Below the pieces are notes generated by a model that saw only the letters and a list, made by a program, of their open reading frames with translations, ran no database searches and was not told the DNA's origin. From Bdellovibrio sp. (GTDB lineage Bacteria; Myxococcota; SpSt-1050): a DNA stretch of 20,901 nt. The DNA lies in contig DYEF01000039.1 of assembly GCA_020725805.1 (NCBI GenBank), forward strand, positions 1 to 20,901, read 5' to 3'. The position numbers were made by a program, and so were the translations under genes. This document shows, piece by piece, positions 14,989-20,901 of this stretch (the first letter of the stretch is position 1; each line of letters begins with the position of its first letter).

Positions 14989-15351
14989 TTACTCCTTTAC
15001 CTCCAATTCAATATTATTCATCCCCCGGAATGCATAGTTTATAACAAGGTCTGATTTTTTATTCAGATAACTGTCGGGATAAATAAGAAAGATATCGACA
15101 TCGTATTTTCCTCTTTTGAGACGCACTCTGTCCTCAATAAAGCCATAATACTTGCCGAATCTTTCATCGACAAAATACTGCTTTTCAAGCACAGATTTAC
15201 CGCCTGCGGATAATATAAGATTTACCTGTTTCAATCCCTTTGACAACTTACTGTCAATTTTTATACGGATTTCTCTTTCAAAAGGGAATATCAGATAGAA
15301 CAGGACGACAATGCTCAGAACGACTAAAAGACCGGCTAATCTATTTCTCAT
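14989..15351 (-). CDS. Small membrane-anchored protein, function unknown
   Basis: This 120-residue protein has one N-terminal transmembrane segment (about residues 6-23, LAGLLVVLSIVVLFYLIF), then a basic and beta-rich domain that should face the periplasm. No family was recognised. Its start overlaps the end of the MlaC-like gene by 11 bases, and its stop is one base from the hydrolase-like gene start, so it is translated with both. There is no good ribosome site of its own, which supports coupling. It may be an accessory subunit of one of these neighbours; this is inference from position only. Confidence 0.75.
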   Translation of the reverse strand: MRNRLAGLLVVLSIVVLFYLIFPFEREIRIKIDSKLSKGLKQVNLILSAGGKSVLEKQYFVDERFGKYYGFIEDRVRLKRGKYDVDIFLIYPDSYLNKKSDLVINYAFRGMNNIELEVKE

Positions 15352-15928
15352 CTTTGAGTTCTGAAAGTTTATTTTCCATCTTTTTTATAACCATATCAAA
15401 GCCCTGTTCCTTAATTATCTTATTAAATTCGGATTTGTAGTTCTTAAGAGTTGAGACCTCATCGATTATCAGGTCATATATTACCCATTTGTTTTCGCGC
15501 CTAAATAACGCAAATCCTACCTGAACCTTACCGTCAGAAGAACTGATTTCCGTATTTACAATAAGTTCACCCTCTTCATCGCTCTCTCCCTTTACAACAA
15601 GCTTGTAATCAATAGTCGATGTAATCTTCTTCATATACGAAGTCTCAATCAGTTCCCTCATCAGACCATTGAATTTTTCTATCTCCTCCTTCGACCTGTC
15701 CTTATAATGTCTCCCGAGCGACCTTCTGGCAAGTTCGTTATAATCAAGTATCTCATCAACGACCTTTCTTATCTCAGACTTCTTTTTTTCGAGAGGGATA
15801 TTCTTCTTTATTATCATCTTTACCCTGTCAGAATATCTGACTATTGCTTCAGAAGCCTTCTCATCTGCACTATACAGAGATGATACTGAAATAACAGAAA
15901 TTACAATAAGCAAAAGTACTTTTTTCAT
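15341..15928 (-). CDS. MlaC/Ttg2D-like periplasmic phospholipid-binding protein
   Basis: The start at 15928 is chosen over the ATG at 15946 because the GGAGG ribosome site would lie inside the longer version. The 195-residue protein has a cleavable signal (MKKVLLLIVISVISVSSLYSA) and a body with the MlaC pattern: DYNELARRSLGRHYKDRS followed by EEIEKFNGLMRELIETSY, then a strand-rich C-terminal half ending in a charged helix. MlaC carries phospholipids between the outer-membrane MlaA complex and the inner-membrane MlaFEDB transporter. None of those partners is encoded nearby, so this is an orphan copy beside a small membrane protein and a hydrolase-like protein. The promoter is predicted just upstream. 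Confidence 0.87.
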   Translation of the reverse strand: MKKVLLLIVISVISVSSLYSADEKASEAIVRYSDRVKMIIKKNIPLEKKKSEIRKVVDEILDYNELARRSLGRHYKDRSKEEIEKFNGLMRELIETSYMKKITSTIDYKLVVKGESDEEGELIVNTEISSSDGKVQVGFALFRRENKWVIYDLIIDEVSTLKNYKSEFNKIIKEQGFDMVIKKMENKLSELKDEK

Positions 15929-15950
15929 AAATAAAAACCTCCGCATTCAT

Positions 15951-15979
15951 ATCATAACATCCGGCATTACTTTTGAAAA
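15951..15979 (-). promoter_or_regulatory. Predicted promoter of the mlaC-like unit
   Basis: On the minus strand TTTTCA (15979-15974), a 17-base spacer and TATGAT (15956-15951) preceded by TGT form an extended -10 promoter in the 95-base gap after the cyclic-nucleotide-binding gene. It supports a transcript separate from the Bat operon. Confidence 0.45.
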
Positions 15980-16023
15980 AGACTGATAAAATCCCGGATA
16001 ATGATATGTAAAAGATGTCATAT

Positions 16024-16503
16024 CTACGTAAAATAAATATCAAGCTGGGTCGCAAGATAAATCAGAATTTCGTCTGTCCTTCTCAGCCGCTGACTTATAA
16101 TACGCGAGATATTCATAAGAACCTTTATGGCAAACTTCGGGTCTTCATCCGCCATCTTTTCAAATGCAGACCTCTTGAATATATACAATTCACAATCTTC
16201 AACGGCATACGCAGAAGCAGACCTCGGAAGATTATCGATAAAGCTCATTTCACCGAAAATATCCCCTGACCTGAAATAAGTCATTACCTTCTCGGCTTCC
16301 TTGTTCTCCCCGCTCTCCTCATCATCTGCAATCTTCGATATTTTTACTGTTCCTTCCTGCACAAGATATATGGCATTACCCTCCATTTCCTCCAGAAAGA
16401 TAGTCTCTAAAGGTTTGTACCTCTTCGGCTCCATATATGATTTGAGTTTCGATATCTCTTCATCCGTAAGCCCTGAAAATAATGTGGTTATCTGTTCAGT
16501 CAT
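16024..16503 (-). CDS. Stand-alone cyclic-nucleotide-binding (CRP-fold sensor) protein
   Basis: This 159-residue protein consists of one cNMP-binding domain. The phosphate-binding cassette is clear: GDIFGEMSFIDNLPRSASA (80-98), with G84, E85, R94, S95 and A96 at the ribose- and phosphate-contact positions. Serine after the arginine fits cAMP as in CRP. There is no helix-turn-helix, kinase or channel domain, so it is not a transcription factor by itself; it may act by binding a partner. A charged insertion (about 58-71) sits between two strands. Its ATG overlaps the stop of the BatE-like gene by one base (TAATG), so it is part of the Bat transcript. A PAS adenylate cyclase at 8953 could supply the ligand. 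Confidence 0.92.
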   Translation of the reverse strand: MTEQITTLFSGLTDEEISKLKSYMEPKRYKPLETIFLEEMEGNAIYLVQEGTVKISKIADDEESGENKEAEKVMTYFRSGDIFGEMSFIDNLPRSASAYAVEDCELYIFKRSAFEKMADEDPKFAIKVLMNISRIISQRLRRTDEILIYLATQLDIYFT

Positions 16504-17249
16504 TATAATTTACCTGCCTTCAGTATTCCTATATCCCTTGAAGATACCCACCCCCTGACCTTTACTCCGGACCTCTCTATCTGATAAAAATCCTGATATC
16601 TGTCCGTTATATTAACCATGCTCCCTTCATCAACCTTGAAAATTGTCTTATATGCATCGGAAGGTCCTTCCTTTACTTCAACCGATTTTGAAATCACAAT
16701 TCCCCTTGTCTGAAAGTGAAAGAAATATATCCTTGCCGAAATAAATACCGCAAGTACTGCGACTATCACCGATAAGACAACCAACAAAGACTTCACGCCT
16801 GTCTTTATCGGCAAAAACTTTCCCAAAATCAAGATAAAAAACAGGATATTTACCAAAATGACGAAGATCAGCGGTATTAAGGGGTGGTGAAATCTGATAA
16901 TAAAATCATATATGAGCGAATCCGGACCCGAATTGGCAACTCCCTGCTCTTCGAGCCCCCTGTAAGCCATTTTCAGATTTTTTAAGGTATCATCTAAGGC
17001 CCCTTCGATTATCATAGTCCTGTAATACCAGTATACAGCCTTACCATATTCACCCGCATAGAGATATGATGTTGCAAGATTATAGAATAATACAGGGTCT
17101 TCCACACCCTTCTCTGCGATTTCGCTGTATTTTGACGCTGCACCTTTGTAATCAGAAGAGAGAAATAGTTTATTCCCGTCAGATATATCTGTATAAGCGC
17201 TCAAAAATAGAATGGAAACCAATATTATGAAAAACAATACCTTATTCAC
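16503..17249 (-). CDS. batE: BatE-like TPR and SH3 membrane protein
   Basis: This 248-residue protein has an N-terminal signal/anchor (1-20), two to three TPR-like helices (about 22-100, for example ASKYSEIAEKG and LFYNLATSYLYAGEYGKAVYW), two transmembrane segments (about 123-144 and 153-176), then a C-terminal bacterial SH3 domain (about 183-245, ending RGWVSSRDIG). This matches the BatE architecture of Bat operons, thought to act in oxygen tolerance or envelope integrity, although the molecular role is unsettled. The start overlaps the end of batD by 8 bases. The next gene, for the cyclic-nucleotide-binding protein, overlaps it by one base. Confidence 0.85.
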   Translation of the reverse strand: MNKVLFFIILVSILFLSAYTDISDGNKLFLSSDYKGAASKYSEIAEKGVEDPVLFYNLATSYLYAGEYGKAVYWYYRTMIIEGALDDTLKNLKMAYRGLEEQGVANSGPDSLIYDFIIRFHHPLIPLIFVILVNILFFILILGKFLPIKTGVKSLLVVLSVIVAVLAVFISARIYFFHFQTRGIVISKSVEVKEGPSDAYKTIFKVDEGSMVNITDRYQDFYQIERSGVKVRGWVSSRDIGILKAGKL

Positions 17250-19032
17250 CGCATTCCCTCATTACCATACGGAATCTCTTAAAAAGACTCTCAATCTCAC
17301 TTTCACTTACAGCCGAATTTGCATACTTTATCATCTCACAGGTATCAAGCAGTCCAACTATCTCATCTGCAAGATTATCTCCCGCATTTTTTTCGGCAAG
17401 TGCCTGTTTCAGATTATCGCGGGTCATTCCCCTTATATTGATTCCGAAACGGATAAAAATCAGTTCGGAAATAGCCGCATACAGATTACCTGAAAAATCT
17501 GCGACATTTTTTTTCTTCATATCAAGAGACATTTTATTCAAATATTTCCTGAGTCTCCTTCTGCTCCTTGCAGTCTCAGAATCAAAGCCCAGAAACAATA
17601 CAAGGCTTTTGATGTTATCCCTCAGAATTATCAGAAAATAAATTCCGGGACAAATCAGAGAGAGTATAAAAAACACATTAATCCCTATCCCGCTGAAACC
17701 CTTTCCCGCTACATTTACAAATCTTATACTTGCCGGTCTGTCCGCACCGTCGGTCTCACTGCTTCTTTTGACTATACTGCCCTGACTCTCCGGTTCCGTT
17801 GCATCTATGAAAAGTCCCGAAACAAGTACCTTTTCGAAACTCGCCGTATCAGGCCTGAAGTAGGAAATCTCAAAAGATGGTATCTGGATTCTTCCGGTCC
17901 TTTTCGCAAAGACAAGATACTCAAAGGTTTTCCTGCCCTTATATACCCTGTTTTCAGTCTGAATATCTGAATTGGTTACCGGGTCATAAAACCGGAGTTC
18001 GGGATTGTCTTTGAGTTTCGGAATGGAAAAGGCATTGATATTACCTGTCCCCTCAACAGATATTTTAAGAGTAAAAGGTTTATCCATCGGCTGTCTCTCC
18101 GGGAAGAGAGAGTAACTTATCCTGTAATCACCGACATTAAAAGGCGGAAAATCGGCCGGCATATCCTTTTCGGGCAGCGGTTTGACATCGATTTTGATAT
18201 TCTGTGTCTGTCTGGATATCCTCTTTTGCGAAAAACCGGACACCACGTTCAGAACTATGGAAGTTGGTTCTATCTCATAAATACCTGCCTTGTTCAGAAA
18301 GATAGCCTTCCTCTTGAGAAGATATACATTGTAAACCCGCTGACCAATGCGTTTCTGCTCCGAGGTAAATTTCTGAGGGCTGTAGATATCTTCTGTCCAG
18401 GCATTCTCAAATTTCGGGAGTGTAAACTGCTCAATATCATATATCTGAACTGCGCTGTACAGATAGACAGAGAAGATAATCTCTTCTCCTACAAAAACAG
18501 ATTTCTTGTCAGTTACAGCCTGAAGAATTATATCATCGTCACTTATTTTGGGTTCAAGATTGAGCTCATCGATATCAAAAGGTGACCTGAATGGATTTTT
18601 CATCTGACGTTGTTTCTGAGCCGAAGATGATTTTGAGGCCGGAAGCACGGTAACCTTAAGCGGCCTGGTCTGATACACCTTACCTTTAATTACCACAGTA
18701 GCGGGTTTTATTTCTATGACCCCTGTTTTGTTCGGCGATAGCTGAATGTCATAATTCTTTACCTTGGAAAACGTCTGCCCTCCTCCTATTACAATATTCA
18801 TACTGCTTGACTGACTCTGTGAGAGCTTTCTGAATCCCAGAAAGTCAGGAAACTTGATCTGAGAAGGTTCGGCATTGAAGCCGCAGGTTATACTGAGTGT
18901 ATAAACCAGCGTATCATTCAGTCCAATTTCATCAGCATTTATCGTAGCTTCAACCGTTACATCGTCTGCGTAGACAGAGATACCTGCCAAAAAGCAGACC
19001 AGAAACAAAAAATTACCAGTCTTTCTCAACAT
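17242..19032 (-). CDS. batD: BatD-like oxygen tolerance membrane protein
   Basis: This 596-residue protein has a signal peptide (1-22, ending VYA). A long periplasmic region of Ig-like beta domains starts VTVEATINADEIGLNDTLVYTLS, which is the BatD hallmark opening, and contains QRMKNPFRSP-like linkers. One transmembrane segment follows at about 448-470, then a cytoplasmic helical tail. BatD works with the VWA proteins BatA/BatB at the inner membrane. The start codon lies inside the end of the BatB-BatC fusion gene (20-base overlap) without a clear ribosome site, so translation is coupled. The downstream BatE gene overlaps its last 8 bases. Confidence 0.9.
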   Translation of the reverse strand: MLRKTGNFLFLVCFLAGISVYADDVTVEATINADEIGLNDTLVYTLSITCGFNAEPSQIKFPDFLGFRKLSQSQSSSMNIVIGGGQTFSKVKNYDIQLSPNKTGVIEIKPATVVIKGKVYQTRPLKVTVLPASKSSSAQKQRQMKNPFRSPFDIDELNLEPKISDDDIILQAVTDKKSVFVGEEIIFSVYLYSAVQIYDIEQFTLPKFENAWTEDIYSPQKFTSEQKRIGQRVYNVYLLKRKAIFLNKAGIYEIEPTSIVLNVVSGFSQKRISRQTQNIKIDVKPLPEKDMPADFPPFNVGDYRISYSLFPERQPMDKPFTLKISVEGTGNINAFSIPKLKDNPELRFYDPVTNSDIQTENRVYKGRKTFEYLVFAKRTGRIQIPSFEISYFRPDTASFEKVLVSGLFIDATEPESQGSIVKRSSETDGADRPASIRFVNVAGKGFSGIGINVFFILSLICPGIYFLIILRDNIKSLVLFLGFDSETARSRRRLRKYLNKMSLDMKKKNVADFSGNLYAAISELIFIRFGINIRGMTRDNLKQALAEKNAGDNLADEIVGLLDTCEMIKYANSAVSESEIESLFKRFRMVMRECGE

Positions 19033-20698
19033 CGGTATTGCTGAATTCCTTAATCAGAAATTTATTAAAAGGCTGTTCTGTCTCCTTCTCTTTAAGGGAG
19101 TTGAGGAGTTGTTCAGCCTTTGCCATATCTCTCTTCTCCTCCTGATTCTGAGACTTTTCCTCATCTTTCTTCTCCGGCTCCTTTGCCTGCTCTTTCTTCT
19201 CCTCCTTCTCTTTCTCTTCTTTCTTTTCTTCCTTCTGGTCCTGTTGCTGTTTGTTGTTCTGTTCCTTCATCATCCTCAGAACCATTTCGAGATTATGCTT
19301 CGGGTCAATAAACTGACGGTCGAACTGAATGGATTTTATATATGAATCTATCGCCTCATCATACTTCTGCTGCTCAAGGAAGAGGTTTCCCATATTGTAA
19401 TATATTTTGGATTTCAGCCTGTCATCTGCTCCGACAATCGCCTTTCGGAGTTCGTCAAAAGCCTCGTTATACTTTTTCTCCTTTATAAGTGCACCTGCCT
19501 TATTGTAATGAAGCAGAGGCTCGCGCGGAAGACTCTTTAGTGCCTTTTCGTAACTTTCTGCAGCCTCTTTGAAATTACCGTTCTGATAATATTCGTTACC
19601 TTTTTTTGACTCCGGATTTTCACGTAAAAACGGAGAGAAGCCGCTTACTGATAAAATAATGAATATCCACACCAGCGGCAGTGAACTTGTTGTTTTGGCC
19701 CTTAAAAAAGGGAGAATCAGAAACGCATACAAGAGTACAATAAATGACAGCAATGCAAGCAGATAATATCTGTCAAGATATTCATAAACTTCCTTCGTAT
19801 TGATTTCAGCCTTTTTTAATCCTCGGAGTTCATCAATGATTAGAGGTATGCCGATTTCCTTATTACTTCCCTGAATATACATACCTCCGGTTGATGAAGT
19901 TACCTTTTTCAGCAATCCTTCATTAAGTCTGCTTACAACAATCTGCCCTGTCTTGTCTTTCTTATATCCCTTGCCTGTATTGTTATTCTCAGGGACGGGT
20001 TCACCGGTCATAGTACCTATACCGATAGCATAAACCCTTATTCCCTGCATCCTGAATTCATCAATAATCTGTTCATAATTTCCTTCATGGTCTTCCCCGT
20101 CGGTCAGCATAAGAACAACCTTAGCGCCGCCACCCTGCTGGTTGCTGGTAAAAATATCCTTTGCAAGCTGAAAGGCTGCCTTGAAATTTGTACCCTGCAC
20201 AGGGACAGAATCAACTCCTATATTCCTTAGAAACAACCTTGCCGCATCATAATCCGTGGTAAGCGGCACCTGCATAAAGGCCTGCCCGGCAAAGAGGATT
20301 ACCCCTACCCTGTCACCCTTGAGCATTGAAATAAGATTTGAAAGTTCCAGTTTGGCTCTTTCAAGTCTGCTTGGAACAATATCCTGAGCAAGCATTGACT
20401 TTGATACATCAAGGGCAATTAAAATATCTATTCCCTTCTTTTTAACATCTATAGATTTTCTACCAAATTGCGGAGACATTATACCGGCTGATATAAGAAT
20501 AAGAGCCACCGAACATAATACAATATATTCCAAAACCCTTTTAAGGCTATAATTACGGGTTATACGGTAAATGATATTTTCAGAAAAGACACTCAGAATC
20601 TTATCTCTGTAAGAAAAGAATGACCTGATAATATAAATTAAAAATATTACTGAAAATATCAGAAGAAGCAAATATTCCAATCTGTAAAATCTAAACAT
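19013..20698 (-). CDS. BatB-BatC fusion: VWA domain plus TPR protein
   Basis: This 561-residue protein fuses two parts that are often separate genes. The BatB part has two transmembrane segments near the N-terminus (8-24 and 56-73), a VWA domain with a full MIDAS (DVSKS at 97-101, T170, D200 in TDGEDH) and a further TM near 312-331. After another TM (about 340-355) comes the BatC part: three TPR units (about 365-465), then a K/E-rich low-complexity stretch (480-525), and a C-terminal end reading NTDVEKDW, which is typical of BatC. The protein should sit in the inner membrane and use metal-dependent adhesion to a partner. No separate BatA, MoxR or DUF58 gene is visible; they could lie beyond the window edge. 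It heads the operon: promoter just upstream, but no Shine-Dalgarno site before the ATG. Confidence 0.92.
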   Translation of the reverse strand: MFRFYRLEYLLLLIFSVIFLIYIIRSFFSYRDKILSVFSENIIYRITRNYSLKRVLEYIVLCSVALILISAGIMSPQFGRKSIDVKKKGIDILIALDVSKSMLAQDIVPSRLERAKLELSNLISMLKGDRVGVILFAGQAFMQVPLTTDYDAARLFLRNIGVDSVPVQGTNFKAAFQLAKDIFTSNQQGGGAKVVLMLTDGEDHEGNYEQIIDEFRMQGIRVYAIGIGTMTGEPVPENNNTGKGYKKDKTGQIVVSRLNEGLLKKVTSSTGGMYIQGSNKEIGIPLIIDELRGLKKAEINTKEVYEYLDRYYLLALLSFIVLLYAFLILPFLRAKTTSSLPLVWIFIILSVSGFSPFLRENPESKKGNEYYQNGNFKEAAESYEKALKSLPREPLLHYNKAGALIKEKKYNEAFDELRKAIVGADDRLKSKIYYNMGNLFLEQQKYDEAIDSYIKSIQFDRQFIDPKHNLEMVLRMMKEQNNKQQQDQKEEKKEEKEKEEKKEQAKEPEKKDEEKSQNQEEKRDMAKAEQLLNSLKEKETEQPFNKFLIKEFSNTDVEKDW

Positions 20699-20716
20699 GG
20701 CAAGATAATATAACAG

Positions 20717-20744
20717 ATTATGTACAGTTTTTAATCCAGGTCAA
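20717..20744 (-). promoter_or_regulatory. Predicted promoter of the Bat operon
   Basis: TTGACC (20744-20739), 16 bases, then CATAAT (20722-20717) on the minus strand match the sigma70 consensus at five of six positions in each box. The expected start near 20710 leaves a leader of about 12 bases without a ribosome site before the ATG at 20698. Confidence 0.55.
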
Positions 20745-20754
20745 TATAAATTTA

Positions 20755-20774
20755 GGGTATTACTGGAAATACCC
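20755..20774 (-). terminator. Hairpin between the upstream partial gene and the Bat promoter
   Basis: GGGTATT (20755-20761) and AATACCC (20768-20774) form a 7-bp stem with a 6-base loop, 9 bases past the stop of the partial upstream gene. On the minus strand it is followed by TAAATTTATATT, only partly U-rich. It may end the upstream transcript, or be a palindromic operator just above the -35 box. Confidence 0.35.
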
Positions 20775-20783
20775 CAAAATTTT

Positions 20784-20901
20784 TCATAAATCCTCCGCAA
20801 AACTAAATCTTAGCTGGTTTTTATTCACTTTTTTCTCTTTACTAAGCATCTGCTTTATCCTTTTCATAATGATTTTAAGCACTTCAGATAATCCGTCCCC
20901 A
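20784..20901 (-). CDS. Possible 3' end of a gene running off the window
   Basis: On the minus strand one frame is open from the window edge for 38 codons to a TGA at 20784-20786, while the other two frames stop early. The peptide is Lys-rich and helical-looking (SEVLKIIMKRIKQMLSKEKK) and ends in FAEDL. It is too short to identify. Its place just upstream of the Bat genes fits a moxR, DUF58 or batA gene, but the peptide itself does not show this. Confidence 0.4.
   Translation of the reverse strand, partial: GDGLSEVLKIIMKRIKQMLSKEKKVNKNQLRFSFAEDL

Noticed and set aside
1-20901. CRISPR arrays, insertion sequences, prophage or toxin-antitoxin modules
   Set aside because: No regularly spaced direct repeats, transposase, integrase or paired small toxin-antitoxin genes were found on either strand; the only repeats are the coding 33/66-base modules and the two GGTGCCAGG elements.

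Overview
The window comes from a Gram-negative, moderately AT-rich bacterium with a strong GGAGG-type Shine-Dalgarno habit and heavy use of AGA/AGG and ATA codons. Outer-membrane traits (lipoprotein signals, an MlaC-type phospholipid carrier) and an AgmX/PglI-type C-terminal domain point to a Myxococcota or former Deltaproteobacteria lineage. This placement is an inference from gene content; no rRNA or marker gene is present to prove it. No CRISPR array, prophage or insertion sequence was seen.

Layout. Positions 1-439 hold no gene but contain a perfect AT-rich hairpin and one copy of a short dispersed repeat built on GGTGCCAGG boxes. Then comes a thioredoxin-like protein fused to an AgmX/PglI-type tail (+), convergent with a large PHP-domain (CehA/McbA-like) lipoprotein (-). 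A divergent + strand cluster follows: an SRPBCC protein, a YfcE-type phosphodiesterase and a divergent transketolase. Next are a Ca-dodecin-like protein and an Smr-domain protein as an overlapping pair, then a PAS-linked class III adenylate cyclase. Convergent with the cyclase is an M2-type metallopeptidase lipoprotein (-), preceded by an exported protein made almost wholly of 11-residue K/E/A repeats with a strong terminator.

The second half is all on the minus strand. It holds a second copy of the GGTGCCAGG repeat, tRNA-Pro(CGG) with its own promoter, then (in transcription order) an MlaC-like protein, a small membrane-anchored protein and a glycoside-hydrolase-like exported protein. Upstream of these is a tightly overlapping Bat (Bacteroides aerotolerance) operon: a BatB-BatC fusion (VWA + TPR), BatD, BatE, and a stand-alone cyclic-nucleotide-binding protein. 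The end of another minus-strand gene may run off the window edge.

How parts may work together. The adenylate cyclase and the cyclic-nucleotide-binding protein translationally coupled to the Bat genes are a plausible signal producer and receiver, so Bat envelope function may respond to cAMP here. The many lipoproteins and exported proteins (PHP hydrolase, M2 peptidase, hydrolase-like protein, MlaC, TlpA-type protein, repeat protein) make this a cell-envelope-rich housekeeping and accessory region. The items most worth a second look are the 11-mer repeat protein, the Bat/cNMP coupling, the TlpA-AgmX fusion, the hydrolase-like protein with its MlaC neighbour, and the dispersed repeat. None of them is a proven new system.
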